Numbered from the stretch's first letter, positions 17,671 to 26,767 are shown. The stretch is 64,000 nt of DNA from Rhizobium mongolense subsp. loessense (GCF_900099775.1 NZ_FMTM01000003.1:395097-459096), one strand, 5' to 3'. Notes: generated by a model not told the origin, from the sequence alone. Translations and numbers: made by a program.

Positions 17671-18798
17671 ATGCAATTTGCTCCGCAACAGGACGAAGCC
17701 CTGAAGGCCGTCTCGAAATGGCTGAAGGAGGGCCGGTCGCCGCTCTTCCGTCTGTTCGGCTATGCCGGAACGGGCAAGACGACGCTTGCCAAGCATTTTG
17801 CGGAGAACGTCGATGGCGACGTGTTGTTTGCCGCCTTCACCGGCAAGGCGGCGCAGGTGTTGCGCTCGCGCGGTGCCAGCAATGCCAAGACCATCCATTC
17901 GCTGATCTACCGCCCGCGTGGGGAAGAGGCTGTCGAGGACGAGGAAACCGGCAAGACCTCGATGACGCCGATGTTCACCATCAACCGGCAGAGCCCGGTC
18001 GCCAAGGCGGCACTGATCATCGTCGACGAATGCTCGATGGTCGACGAGGCGCTTGGAAAGGACCTGATGAGCTTCGGCACGCCGATCCTGGTGCTCGGCG
18101 ATCCCGGCCAGCTGCCGCCGGTTTCGGGCGGCGGCTTCTTTACCAATCAGGAGCCGGATTACCTGCTGACGGACATTCACCGCCAGGCGCGCGACAATCC
18201 GATCATCAAGCTTGCGATGCAGGTGCGCGAAGGCAACGAGATCATCTATGGCGACTACGGCACCGCCCAGGTGATCTCCAAGAACGAAGTCAACCAGGCC
18301 TTGGTGCTCGATGCCGATCAGGTGCTTGTCGGCACCAACCGCACGCGGCGGCGCTATAACCAGCGCCTGCGCGAGTTGAAGGGCTTCACGGCGGATTATC
18401 CGCAGACGGGCGACAAGCTCGTCTGCCTGCGCAACGACCCCGCCAAGGGGCTGCTCAACGGTTCGCTCTGGCAGGTGATGACGTCATCGAAGGAGACGAC
18501 GAAGCCCGGCATCAACCTGCTCGTGCGGCCGGAAGACGACGACATGGATCGCGGCGCGGCCAAGATCAAGCTGCTGAAGCAGGTTTTCGAGGATGTCGAA
18601 GGCGAAATTCCGTGGAATACGCGCAAGCGCTACGACGAATTCGATTACGGCTATGCGCTAACCGTGCACAAGGCGCAAGGCTCGCAGTGGAACAATGTCG
18701 TGCTTTTCGACGAAAGCTGGGCCTTCCGCGATACGCGCGAACGCTGGCTTTACACGGCGATCACCCGCGCGGCGGAGACGCTGACGATCGTGCGGTGA
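17671..18798 (+). CDS. ATP-dependent RecD-like DNA helicase (superfamily 1B)
   Basis: 375 residues. Walker A is in GYAGTGKTTLAKHF (about 30-43), Walker B in IIVDECSMVDE, motif III is GDPGQLPPVSGGG, and motifs V/VI are ALTVHKAQGSQW and YTAITRA. The compact layout resembles RecD2/Dda-type 5'-3' helicases without the RecBCD-specific N-terminal domain. It probably acts in DNA repair or replication-fork processing. The in-frame ATG at 17671 is preferred to an upstream one at 17635. It stands alone with no nuclease partner nearby. Confidence 0.9.
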   Translation: MQFAPQQDEALKAVSKWLKEGRSPLFRLFGYAGTGKTTLAKHFAENVDGDVLFAAFTGKAAQVLRSRGASNAKTIHSLIYRPRGEEAVEDEETGKTSMTPMFTINRQSPVAKAALIIVDECSMVDEALGKDLMSFGTPILVLGDPGQLPPVSGGGFFTNQEPDYLLTDIHRQARDNPIIKLAMQVREGNEIIYGDYGTAQVISKNEVNQALVLDADQVLVGTNRTRRRYNQRLRELKGFTADYPQTGDKLVCLRNDPAKGLLNGSLWQVMTSSKETTKPGINLLVRPEDDDMDRGAAKIKLLKQVFEDVEGEIPWNTRKRYDEFDYGYALTVHKAQGSQWNNVVLFDESWAFRDTRERWLYTAITRAAETLTIVR

Positions 18799-18832
18799 AG
18801 CTGCGGAAACGTTGGCGGCCCTTGCGGGAACG

Positions 18833-19519
18833 TCATACCTTGACGATGCCGAGAAGCACTGCCTTGGTGATCGCCTGGAAGCGGTTGTTTGCCCTGAACT
18901 TCAGGATGATGTCAGCTTCGAGCGCCTGTGCTTCGTCATGCTTCAGGTCAAGCGCGCGGGCGATGCGCTGTGTCGAGAAGCCTTCGGCCATCAACGAGAG
19001 GCAGCGCAGTTCCTCATCCGAAAGCGCGGATTGATCTTCGTTGTCGTTCAGCGGCGGTATCTCGCTGCTGGCGTCGGGGTCGAGCAGATCGCTGACCTGC
19101 TGCAGCTGACGGTGCAGCGTCGACATTTCCGCCGTCAGCTCGCGCTTGCGCACGGCGAGCGCCTCCTGGAAGGTTGCCTCTGCTTCCTCCTGCGAGGAGG
19201 CACGGCGCAATTCTTCCATCAGCTCCTGGATGACCGCGATCGGCATCCCGGTCTCGCGGCAGACGTTGATGACAGCCATGCGCATCACGTCGTCCTCGCC
19301 GTAAACGCGCATCAGGCCGATACGGTTGGCTGACAGCAGTCCTTTTTCTTCGTAGAAATGCAGCGTCCTGTGCGTGACCCCGAATGCGTTCGCCATCTCG
19401 GCGATAGGCACCGGTCCCTCGGGCAAATCCGGCGGCAGTGCGGCAGATGGCAGGAACCGGTATCTGGACCGGCGCTCCGAAGCTTTACCGGCGGCGGCAC
19501 GTTTGGTACCGTCTGGCAT
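18833..19519 (-). CDS. MerR-family regulator with a C-terminal LuxR-type helix-turn-helix
   Basis: 228 residues. Residues 38-105 are a MerR winged helix (PIAEMANAFGVTHRTLHFYEEKG, split over 38-60, then RVYGEDDVMRM), followed by a coiled dimerisation helix (about 110-150). Unusually, residues 165-226 look like a GerE/LuxR DNA-binding domain: LSDEELRCLSLMAEGFSTQRIAR, then FRANNRFQAITKAVLLGI. The acidic linker between them (PDASSEIPPLNDNEDQSA) looks flexible. No metal or drug-binding cysteines are obvious. Palindromes upstream at 19625-19670 may be its operators. Confidence 0.8.
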   Translation of the reverse strand: MPDGTKRAAAGKASERRSRYRFLPSAALPPDLPEGPVPIAEMANAFGVTHRTLHFYEEKGLLSANRIGLMRVYGEDDVMRMAVINVCRETGMPIAVIQELMEELRRASSQEEAEATFQEALAVRKRELTAEMSTLHRQLQQVSDLLDPDASSEIPPLNDNEDQSALSDEELRCLSLMAEGFSTQRIARALDLKHDEAQALEADIILKFRANNRFQAITKAVLLGIVKV

Positions 19520-19949
19520 GAACCCTCCTGGGGCAAAAGTTGCACCTCATGCGGTTTTGCCAGTTGCTTCGAAGGCGCTGCGGAGTGGTGTTTCCTCGAG
19601 GCGTTCTTGTCGTCGGGAAGAAGCAGTACGCGGCGTACTTACTCGATACTTATTCTCACGTTATGCGTGAACGGGCATTTTTGTAAGTGCTAAAAATAAT
19701 CGCTTTTAAATAGGATAGCAACGCAGCGTCCGAAAACTTGATATTCCACGTAAAGGTTGGCCGGCGAGAGTGCCCGCGGCGGCTGAATTTCTTGCGGCGA
19801 AACGGGAAATACTCCTGCGATACGCCCTTTCCGACCATGCGGGCGTCCATCACAGATTTGCATGCAGCCATATGCGAATCTCGTTGGCGTCGCCGGGCCC
19901 CTTGGCATAAAAAGCAGCTCACGCTTATCGCACTGAATGGATCATCGAC
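19520..19949. other. Intergenic region between the MerR hybrid and pdxJ
   Basis: 430 bases with no convincing gene. It holds two palindromes near the MerR gene (AGTACG-CGG-CGTACT at 19625-19639 and TCACG-TTATG-CGTGA at 19656-19670) and an AT-rich patch at about 19675-19715 that probably contains promoters for one or both divergent genes. Confidence 0.5.
19625..19670. promoter_or_regulatory. Two palindromes upstream of the MerR-LuxR hybrid gene
   Basis: AGTACGCGGCGTACT (19625-19639) is a perfect 6-3-6 inverted repeat and TCACGTTATGCGTGA (19656-19670) a perfect 5-5-5 one. They lie 106-151 bases upstream of the ATG at 19519 and are candidates for autoregulation by either DNA-binding domain. Confidence 0.35.
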
Positions 19950-20702
19950 ATGCCGACGACGCTTTCCGTCAATCTCAACGCCATCGCCATGCTGCGCAAC
20001 AGGCGCGATCTGCCCTGGCCGAGCGTCGAGGCGCTGGGGCGCATCGCCTTGCAGTCAGGGGCGAGCGGGCTGACCGTCCATCCGCGGCCGGACCAGCGGC
20101 ACGTACGCTTCTCCGACCTGCCGGTGATCCGCAATCTGATCGACGACGAGTTTCCGGAGGCCGAGTTCAATATCGAGGGCTATCCGACGGAGGAATTCCT
20201 CGATCTCTGTAGAGGTGCCGCACCCGAGCAGGTGACCCTCGTGCCTGATGATCCATCGCAGGCGACCTCCGACCATGGTTGGGATTTCCGCAAGCACCAG
20301 GTTTTTCTCACGGATGTCGTCGCAAAACTGAAGAAGATGGGAACCCGGGTTTCGCTGTTTGCCGACGGCGACGGCGATGCCGAGGCGGTGAAGATCGCCA
20401 AGGCGACGGGGGCGGACCGGATCGAGCTTTATACCGGCCCTTACGGCGGCTGCTACGATGCGCCGGAGCGGGCGGGCCCCATTCTCGAAGCGCTCGGCAA
20501 GACGGCGGACGCAGCACTCGCAATCGACCTCGGCGTCAATGCCGGCCACGACCTGACGGTCGCCAACCTGCCGCCGCTTGTGAAGCGCATCCCCAAGCTT
20601 GCGGAAGTTTCGATCGGTCACGGCCTGACGGCGGATGCACTGGAATACGGCATGGCGGAAACCGTGCGGCGGTTCTGCCGGGCGTGCGGGCAGAAGATTT
20701 GA
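19950..20702 (+). CDS. pdxJ: Pyridoxine 5'-phosphate synthase
   Basis: 250 residues of the PdxJ TIM barrel, which condenses 1-deoxyxylulose 5-phosphate with 3-amino-2-oxopropyl phosphate in the DXP-dependent vitamin B6 pathway. Conserved segments visible are [14 protein letters not shown] at the N-terminus, [25 protein letters not shown], and IELYTGPYG, plus VNAGHDLT and EVSIGHGL for phosphate binding. Length is standard. It is a single gene with the RIME-like repeat downstream. Confidence 0.95.
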   Translation: MPTTLSVNLNAIAMLRNRRDLPWPSVEALGRIALQSGASGLTVHPRPDQRHVRFSDLPVIRNLIDDEFPEAEFNIEGYPTEEFLDLCRGAAPEQVTLVPDDPSQATSDHGWDFRKHQVFLTDVVAKLKKMGTRVSLFADGDGDAEAVKIAKATGADRIELYTGPYGGCYDAPERAGPILEALGKTADAALAIDLGVNAGHDLTVANLPPLVKRIPKLAEVSIGHGLTADALEYGMAETVRRFCRACGQKI

Positions 20703-21043
20703 GGGGCAGCGCTTCTACTTTCGCAGGCCAGGGGCGCGCAATGAGGCCCCAGAGGGTTTCGACGCCTCATCTCCCTAATCTCTGCCCTCGGGTTAAACCC
20801 GAGGATTGTCACAGAAATCCAGCCACCGGCGCGCCGGGGAGTGAATCATTTACCTTGAAAGGGAGCCCCTGCGACCAACGACTTGGGCGCGCTGGATACC
20901 TGTGACGGTCCATGAATGAGAAATGGGAGGGAAGGGCAAGGCAGCGGCGCCCTGTTTGCCGCTCCCTTGCCTGCGATTGAAGTGCCGGGAGATTCCGCCT
21001 TGCTCTCCCCATCAACTGACTTGATGAAGGCAGAAATCGACGC
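20703..21043. other. Intergenic region carrying a palindromic repeat element
   Basis: 341 bases between the convergent pdxJ and quinone-oxidoreductase genes. No gene is supported. The middle holds the RIME-like repeat listed separately; the rest shows nothing recognisable. Confidence 0.6.
20786..20906. repeat. RIME-like intergenic palindromic element
   Basis: CCTCGGGTTAAACCCGAGG (20786-20804) is a perfect 9-1-9 palindrome. Immediately after, TGTCACAGAAATCCAGC (20807-20823) and GCTGGATACCTGTGAC (20891-20906) are imperfect inverted arms about 67 bases apart. The CACAGGAATCCAGC / GCTGGATTCCTGTG theme is what I remember from the rhizobial intergenic mosaic element RIME1 and related repeats, and the CCTCGGGTT palindrome from another frequent rhizobial repeat. 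The element is slightly degenerate and lies between convergent genes, a usual position. Confidence 0.55.
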
Positions 21044-21931
21044 TTAGGTCAGCAGAGCCGCTTTGTTTGCAACGAAGAAGTCCTCGAGCTTCTGCGTCTG
21101 CTTGCCGGTCAGCGCCCTGAAGTCGTCTGTGAGGAGGTCGAAGTGGCCGGCGCGGATGTTGGCGTCAGCTGAAACCAGCATGTCGGCGACGAAATCGGGA
21201 AGGCCTGCGCCGCGCATGCCCTGGCCGAGCTGCTCATCGCTGACTTTGACGGCCCGCAAAGGCTTTCCGACAGCAGTGGCGATGCCGGCGGCGATCTCGT
21301 CGGCGGTCAGCGATTGGCTGCCCGTCAGCGTGTAGGTCGCACTCTCGCCCGTTCCGGAGGCGAGGGCGGCGGCTATTGCCAATGCGCAGTCTTCGCGGGA
21401 GATATTGGAAACCTTGCCGTCGCCGCTTGCCGTGTACCAGCTGCCGGACTGCAGGTTATGCGGCATGCCATGGAGATAGTTGTCGAAATACCAGGCGTTG
21501 CGGATGATCGTGTAGGGAATGCCGGAAGCCTTGATGGCGTTCTCGGTGCCGAGGTGGTCCGGCGCGAAAGTGACGAGCGACTTGTCCGGCGAAGGCATCG
21601 AGGTATAGGCGATGTGCTTCACGCCGGCTTTCGCCGCAGCCTCCACGGCGGCCCTGTGCTGCGTCAGACGCTGGCCGGGGACGGCGAGCGCGTCGGTGCT
21701 GATAATCAGCAGGCGATCGACGTCCTTGAAAGCGGCGTCGAGGCTTGCCGTATCGTCGAAATCGGCCTTGCGGATGGCTACGCCCGTGGCGGCGAGCGAC
21801 GCGAGTTTTGCCGGGTCGCGGGTGGCGGCGATGATGCTTCGTGCCGGAAGCTTGTAGGTTTCGAGCAGGTGATGAATGACGCGCCGGCCAAGCTGGCCGG
21901 CCGCGCCGGTGACGAGAATCGTTTCGCTCAT
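21044..21931 (-). CDS. NmrA-like NAD(P)H:quinone oxidoreductase (QOR2 type)
   Basis: 295 residues beginning ILVTGAAGQLGRRVIHHLL, with the NAD(P) motif GAAGQLG, and continuing as an atypical SDR. The HIAYTSMP segment and IRNAWYFDNYLHGMP match QOR2/YtfG-type quinone reductases, which reduce quinones with NADPH. The HxlR-family regulator transcribed divergently 115 bases away carries a conserved cysteine and is the usual redox-sensing partner for this gene (QorR-like), so induction by quinones or electrophiles is likely. Confidence 0.85.
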   Translation of the reverse strand: MSETILVTGAAGQLGRRVIHHLLETYKLPARSIIAATRDPAKLASLAATGVAIRKADFDDTASLDAAFKDVDRLLIISTDALAVPGQRLTQHRAAVEAAAKAGVKHIAYTSMPSPDKSLVTFAPDHLGTENAIKASGIPYTIIRNAWYFDNYLHGMPHNLQSGSWYTASGDGKVSNISREDCALAIAAALASGTGESATYTLTGSQSLTADEIAAGIATAVGKPLRAVKVSDEQLGQGMRGAGLPDFVADMLVSADANIRAGHFDLLTDDFRALTGKQTQKLEDFFVANKAALLT

Positions 21932-22046
21932 AGGTCTTCCTCTATGGTGGTCTCAAAAAGAGAGCAGCTCTAAAATAGGAATTGACTTCGAGCTGTAAAG
22001 GAGGCAGTTTTTCCGCTCTACGTTACCAAAAGGGAACCATCCCATT

Positions 22047-22463
22047 ATGAGCGCTGTCGTCAATCTGAAGAGCAAGCCGGCCCCCGGCATCCGCCGGGAG
22101 ATCGATCTCGGAAGTCTCGATTTCAGCAATTGTCCTGTCCGGGACATGATGCAGCAGATCGGCGGCAAGTGGTCGACGCTGCTTTTGGAAGCGCTCGCCG
22201 CGCGGCCCTACCGCTTCGGCGAGCTGCGGCGGAAGATACCGGATATCTCGCAGAGGATGCTGACGCAGACCCTGCGCGACCTGCAGCGCGAAGGCTATAT
22301 CGAGCGGGAGGTGTTTCCGACGAAGCCGCCGAGCGTCGAATACCGGGTCACCGAACTCGGACGCTCGCTTTACGCCACGCTGGCGCTGCTATTGAACTGG
22401 GCAGAAGCAAATCATGACGCCGTTCGCGACGCGCGTGCCCGCTTCGATACCGCTGAAGGTTGA
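22047..22463 (+). CDS. HxlR-family transcriptional regulator
   Basis: 138 residues with the HxlR winged helix: [23 protein letters not shown] (split over about 31-53), then [23 protein letters not shown] and the wing VEYRVTELG. The cysteine at about residue 32 is in the position used by YodB/QorR/HypR-type redox sensors. It is divergent from the quinone oxidoreductase gene. The gap between them contains an AGAGC-A-GCTCT palindrome (21961-21971) and an imperfect GTTACC/GGGAAC repeat near 22020, which may be operators. Confidence 0.85.
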   Translation: MSAVVNLKSKPAPGIRREIDLGSLDFSNCPVRDMMQQIGGKWSTLLLEALAARPYRFGELRRKIPDISQRMLTQTLRDLQREGYIEREVFPTKPPSVEYRVTELGRSLYATLALLLNWAEANHDAVRDARARFDTAEG

Positions 22464-22471
22464 GGCGCGGC

Positions 22472-23680
22472 TTACTCGCCGCGCTCCTCGGTGAGGAAGA
22501 GCAGGAAGGCGAAAGCCGGAAAGCAGAAGCCGATCCAGGCTGTCATCGTCCATCCACCGGCCGAATAAGCCCAGCCGCCGAGCGCGGAGCCGAGAGCGCC
22601 GCCGGCGAAGAAGGTCGCCATGTAGAGACCGTTCAGACGGCTGCGATGGTCGGCGCTGATCGCATAGATCGCGCGCTGGCCGCAGACCAGGTTGGTCGTC
22701 ACGCCGAAATCCAGAAGGACCGCTGCTGCCGTCAAAAGGATGAGCGCGGTCAGTGAGCCGTCGGCTGCGAAATGGCCGATGACGAAGGCCACCATGCCGA
22801 GCAGCATCGCAAAGGCCGAAGCGACCTGCGTCAGCCCACGATCGGCCAGGCGTCCGGCAATCGGCGAGGCGACGGCACCGGCAGCGCCGGCAAGCGCGAA
22901 GAGCGCGATACCGTTCTGGCTCAGGCCGAAGGCCGGGCTTGCAAGCAGAAGCGGCGTCGTCGTCCAGAACAGGCTGAAGGCACCGAACATGCCGGCCTGA
23001 TAGAGCGCGCGCCGCTGCAGGATGCGGGAGGTCATTGCAAGGTGCAGCATCGAGGCAAGCAGCGCGCCGTAGCCGACCTTCGTGTGGGGGACTCGAACCG
23101 GCAGATTTGCGCGCAGGATGAGGACCAGCCCGACCATGACGACCGCGGTGATGTAATAGACCATGTGCCACGACGAGGCTTCGGCGATGAAGCTCGCAAA
23201 CGGGCGGGCCAGCATGATGCCGCAGAGAAGGCCGCTCATGACGTTGCCAACGACACGGCCGCGCCTCGCATCCGGCGCCATATGGGCGGCGAAAGGCACC
23301 AGAACCTGCACCGCGACCGAAGAGAGGCCGATGCAGAGCGAGGCCAGCAGGAACAGAGCGGGCGTTGAGGAGAGTGCTGCGCCGATGAGCGCGACTGCCG
23401 ATACCAGGATCAGCATCAGCACGAGGCGGCGGTTTTCGAGCAGGTCGCCGAGCGGCACGATGAGGAGCAGCCCAAGACCGTAGCCGATCTGCGTCAGCGT
23501 CACGATCAGGCCCGTGGCTGCCGGCGTGAAGCCGAGATCGGAACTGATCGGGCCGGCCAGCGGCTGGCCGTAATAGAGATTGGCGGCGACGAGGCCGCAG
23601 GCGGCCGCGAAAAGGAATGTCATCAAAGGCGAGATCGCCCGCGGTATAGCGGTCTCGTTCGTTGCAGTTGAAATGCTCAT
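22472..23680 (-). CDS. MFS transporter
   Basis: 402 residues with twelve predicted helices. The loop 2-3 motif appears as PLGDLLENRRLVLM, and the long half-repeat continues GRVVGNVMSGLLCGIMLARP. Family members export drugs or sugars. A start at 23680 (MSISTATN) has GGAG 9 bases upstream; the frame is open further but without a good site. It lies 82 bases downstream of, and on the same strand as, a TetR regulator, so regulator and pump are probably cotranscribed. It converges on the HxlR gene. Confidence 0.85.
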   Translation of the reverse strand: MSISTATNETAIPRAISPLMTFLFAAACGLVAANLYYGQPLAGPISSDLGFTPAATGLIVTLTQIGYGLGLLLIVPLGDLLENRRLVLMLILVSAVALIGAALSSTPALFLLASLCIGLSSVAVQVLVPFAAHMAPDARRGRVVGNVMSGLLCGIMLARPFASFIAEASSWHMVYYITAVVMVGLVLILRANLPVRVPHTKVGYGALLASMLHLAMTSRILQRRALYQAGMFGAFSLFWTTTPLLLASPAFGLSQNGIALFALAGAAGAVASPIAGRLADRGLTQVASAFAMLLGMVAFVIGHFAADGSLTALILLTAAAVLLDFGVTTNLVCGQRAIYAISADHRSRLNGLYMATFFAGGALGSALGGWAYSAGGWTMTAWIGFCFPAFAFLLFLTEERGE

Positions 23681-23762
23681 GAAAAACTCCGCTATGCTGA
23701 TCTGGAGGAGGATCGGTCTTGAAGTCGTTCTGCGCCACCCGCTTGTTGTGGGCAAAGCGCTG

Positions 23763-24380
23763 TCAGTCGAGAAGTTTCATGGCGGCGTCCGCCACGGCGG
23801 TCATGTCGTCCTCGCGGCGGCCGGTCTTGCCGGCGACGCGCATGCCCTTCGTGAGGCAGAGCAGGGCGCGGGCGGCCGTGACAGCTTCCAGCGTTTTCGG
23901 GATCGAGCCGTCAGACTGGCCGAGCCGGATGAGGTCCAGCAGCAAGTCCTCGTTGGCGGCAAAAGCAGCGGCGACGCGCTCTGCGGCTTCCTCGTCGAAG
24001 ATCGCAAGCTCGTTGGCGCTGCCGACGACGAGGCAGCCGCGACGGCCGATGTCGCCGTGCGATGACGCAGCATAAAAGCGCAGGATTTCACGGATTTTGT
24101 CGCGGCCGGTCTCGACCCCGTCCAGGCGCTCATCAAGCAGGCCGCGGCGCACGGCGCGGTACCGATCAAAGGCGGCAAGAAAGATGCCGCGCTTGTCCTT
24201 GAAGGCCTTGTAGACGCTGCCGGAGGTAAGCTCCATCGCGTCCGTCAGTTCGCTGATCGAGGCTGCATGGTAGCCGCGCTCGGAAAAGACGCAGAGCGCC
24301 TTGTCGAGCGCTGTGTCCATGTCGAATTCGCGTGGCCTGCCGCGGGATCGGCTTTTGTCATCGAGGGTTGCCGTCGTCAT
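23763..24380 (-). CDS. TetR-family transcriptional regulator
   Basis: 205 residues. N-terminal helix-turn-helix: GRPREFDMDTALDKALCVFSERG, then SISELTDAMELTSGSVYKAFKDKRG (residues about 14-66). The C-terminal half is the ligand-binding and dimerisation domain with an RRGCLVVGSANELA segment of the TetR_C_33/AcrR-like kind. It probably represses the MFS pump gene immediately downstream and itself. Inducer unknown. Confidence 0.85.
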   Translation of the reverse strand: MTTATLDDKSRSRGRPREFDMDTALDKALCVFSERGYHAASISELTDAMELTSGSVYKAFKDKRGIFLAAFDRYRAVRRGLLDERLDGVETGRDKIREILRFYAASSHGDIGRRGCLVVGSANELAIFDEEAAERVAAAFAANEDLLLDLIRLGQSDGSIPKTLEAVTAARALLCLTKGMRVAGKTGRREDDMTAVADAAMKLLD

Positions 24381-24442
24381 GGCTCACCTAATTAGGAAAT
24401 GATCGTTTCCAAATCAAGCGAAACTTTTGCGACAGGACAAGA

Positions 24443-25360
24443 TCAAAGGTCGAGAACCCAGGTCTGGCCGTTTTCCTCTGGCCCGAACATGCGGTGTCTT
24501 TCTTCGGAGACAAGACGGAAACCGGCTTTGACATAGATGCTGCGTGCAGCGTGCAGAACGTCGTTGGTCCAGAGCGATATCTGGCGGTAACCTTTCGCCC
24601 GGGCGAAGCGAATGCACTCGCCGACCAGCGTCTTGCCGAGACCAAGACCGCGCGCGGCCACGTCGACAAAGAGGAGGCGGAGCTTGGCAACGCCGTCGCC
24701 GCCGTTCGTCACAAGGATAGACCCCACGTTGATGCCATTGCGCTCGGCGATCCAGCAATATTCCATCGCCGGATCGAAGCTCGCCAGGAACTTGCCGGCG
24801 ACCTCGGCCACCAGGCCCTCGAAGCGCATGTCCCAGCCATATTCCTCGGCATAGGCCTTGCCCTGGCTCTGCACGATCCAGCCGATATCGCCGGGTCTAT
24901 GTGCGCGGATGACCGGGGGGGACGGTTTGACGCCGGGGTCGAGCAGCGAGCGGATGGTCTGCATCGCGTTTACGACGCTTTGCGGCTCGCCAAGCGCAAG
25001 CGCATCGAAACGTTCGGCGATCTGCACATTCGAGCGCCGGCCGAGTTCCTGGAATTGTTCGCCTCCCTTGCCGGTGACCGTGATGATCTGGCTGCGCAAG
25101 TCGGCGGGATCGGCCTTCGTCTCGATGAGACCCTCGCTGCGGAAGCGCTTCAGAATGCGGCTGAGATAGGCGGGATCGAGATGCAGGTCTCGGACGAGCG
25201 CGACGGCGCTGATCCCGTCGTGCGAGCCAATCTCGAAGAGCACCCGTGCGTCCGTCAGGGTGAAAGGCGAGTCGAGATAGGCCTTGTTCAGCACGCCGAG
25301 GAAGTTGGTGTAAAAGCGATTGAAGTCGCGGGCGGCATCGATAAGAGAGGAATCTGGCAT
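24443..25360 (-). CDS. MarR regulator fused to a GNAT acetyltransferase
   Basis: 305 residues. Residues 1-140 are a MarR winged helix (SPFTLTDARVLFEIG, then LDPAYLSRILKRFRSEGLIETKADPADLRS split here). From about residue 145 a GNAT domain follows, with VDVAARGLGLGKTLVGECI as the acetyl-CoA pyrophosphate loop (R-G-L-G-x-G-K). This two-domain arrangement is a recognised family annotated as bifunctional HTH/GNAT proteins; target genes and acetyl acceptor are unknown. The ATG at 25360 has AGGAGA 9 bases upstream and is preferred over a longer TTG start at 25396. Confidence 0.85.
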   Translation of the reverse strand: MPDSSLIDAARDFNRFYTNFLGVLNKAYLDSPFTLTDARVLFEIGSHDGISAVALVRDLHLDPAYLSRILKRFRSEGLIETKADPADLRSQIITVTGKGGEQFQELGRRSNVQIAERFDALALGEPQSVVNAMQTIRSLLDPGVKPSPPVIRAHRPGDIGWIVQSQGKAYAEEYGWDMRFEGLVAEVAGKFLASFDPAMEYCWIAERNGINVGSILVTNGGDGVAKLRLLFVDVAARGLGLGKTLVGECIRFARAKGYRQISLWTNDVLHAARSIYVKAGFRLVSEERHRMFGPEENGQTWVLDL

Positions 25361-25425
25361 GGACAAAATCTCCTGGTAGGAGACTTTGTCCTGCAATTAA
25401 TTGACTCAGTCAAGTAAACTACAGG

Positions 25426-26145
25426 CTATGCAGCCTCTGTTTCCTCGCTCCGTTCCTTGCCGATTGAAAAATCAACGGCCGCCTTTGCATGGATCGCCGT
25501 GGTGTCGAAGCCGGGCAGAGGCAGCTTGTCGGGGTCAAGGATGAGGCAGATCTCGGTGCAGCCGAGAATGATGCTGTCGGCGCCTTTGGCGCGTTCACGT
25601 TCGATGATTTCCATCAGCTTCGTCCGCGAACTGTCGAGCACCTTTCCGGCGCAAAGCTCGTTGAAGATGATGTCGTGGACGATGGTGCGGTCGGCTGCAT
25701 CCGGGACCGTCACGTTGACGCCCAGGCCTTTCATGCGGTCCGCGTAAAAGCCATGCTCCATCGTGTAGCGCGTTGCAAGCAGCAGCGGACGCTTGCGGCC
25801 GGCTGCCTTGAGCGACTTCGCCGTCTCGTCGATGATATGGATCAGCGGAACCGAGAGGCGCGATGCCACCTGCTCGGCGATCAGGTGCATGGTATTGGTG
25901 CAGATGAGAACGCAGCGGACGCCGGCGGTCTGCAGGCGAAGCGCTGCATCGCCGAGGCGTGCTGCAGCGCCGTTCCAGTCGCCGGCCTTCTGCATGGCGA
26001 CGATCTCTTCGAAATTGACGGAGTGCATGACGAGTTCGGCAGATGCGAGACCGCCAAGGCGTTCGCGCACCATCTCGTTCACCAGACGATAATAGACCGC
26101 CGAGCTTTCAAAGCTCATGCCGCCGATCATGCCGATTGTCTGCAT
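25426..26145 (-). CDS. Aspartate/glutamate racemase family protein
   Basis: 239 residues beginning MQTIGMIGGMSFESSAVYYR, the opening of RacX/YgeA-type amino-acid racemases. The two catalytic cysteines are in LICTNTMH (about residue 82) and ILGCTEICLI (about 193), so both are present. Such enzymes interconvert L- and D-amino acids by a two-cysteine, cofactor-free mechanism. The frame continues upstream to 26514 but the natural start is at 26145. The Lrp-type gene is divergent 151 bases away and is its probable regulator. Confidence 0.9.
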   Translation of the reverse strand: MQTIGMIGGMSFESSAVYYRLVNEMVRERLGGLASAELVMHSVNFEEIVAMQKAGDWNGAAARLGDAALRLQTAGVRCVLICTNTMHLIAEQVASRLSVPLIHIIDETAKSLKAAGRKRPLLLATRYTMEHGFYADRMKGLGVNVTVPDAADRTIVHDIIFNELCAGKVLDSSRTKLMEIIERERAKGADSIILGCTEICLILDPDKLPLPGFDTTAIHAKAAVDFSIGKERSEETEAA

Positions 26146-26296
26146 TTCCACGCTCCTGCTTTCTGATTTGCGAAGCCTAAAGGATGCCTCAGTCGCTGCG
26201 CCGAATGTTTGCATTCTTTGACGTTGATTGCAGTAATGAGCTATGAGTTTGCTCAAAATTCCAGTAATGTGCAAAAAATCGGCGTCAGTTAAAGAG

Positions 26297-26767
26297 ATGG
26301 CAATGCTTGATGATCGCGATAGAAAGATTCTCGACCTTCTCCAGGCCGATGCCGGCATTTCCGTCACCGATCTCGCCGAGCGCGTCGCGCTTTCGGTTTC
26401 GGCCTGTTCACGCCGCATCCAGCGGCTTGAGGAAAGCGGCCACATCGCCCGACGCATCGTCGTGCTCGACCGCGAAAAGATGGGCGTGCCGACCACGGTC
26501 TTTGCGCTGATCAAGACGGCGCATCATTCCGACGAATGGATCGAGACGTTCCGCAGGGCGATCAGCGGCGTTCCGGAGATCGTCGAGGCCCATCGGCTGA
26601 CTGGCAATCAGGATTACATTCTGAAGATCGTGCTGCCGCGTGTCGAACATTACGACGTCATCTACAAGCAGATCGTCCGCAAGATCGAGCTGTTCGACGT
26701 CTCGGCCTCGATTTCCATGGAGATATTGAAAAGCGGCAGCGCGATCCCGGTCGGCTATGCCGATTAA
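26297..26767 (+). CDS. Lrp/AsnC-family transcriptional regulator
   Basis: 156 residues: helix-turn-helix at the N-terminus (LDDRDRKILDLLQADAG, VTDLAERVALSVSACSRRIQRL) and an AsnC/RAM ligand domain with the EAHRLTGNQDYILKIV core. It binds amino acids as effector. The frame extends to 26243 but ATG at 26297 or 26303 matches the family start. It is divergent from the racemase; the intergenic region has CAGTAATG repeated at 26231 and 26262, 31 bases (three helical turns) apart, which may be an Lrp-type site. Confidence 0.9.
   Translation: MAMLDDRDRKILDLLQADAGISVTDLAERVALSVSACSRRIQRLEESGHIARRIVVLDREKMGVPTTVFALIKTAHHSDEWIETFRRAISGVPEIVEAHRLTGNQDYILKIVLPRVEHYDVIYKQIVRKIELFDVSASISMEILKSGSAIPVGYAD

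Noticed and set aside
19656..19922. 88-codon minus-strand open frame upstream of the MerR hybrid gene
   Set aside because: Arg/Lys-rich with poor start context and no similarity; it overlaps the palindromes and AT-rich promoter region.
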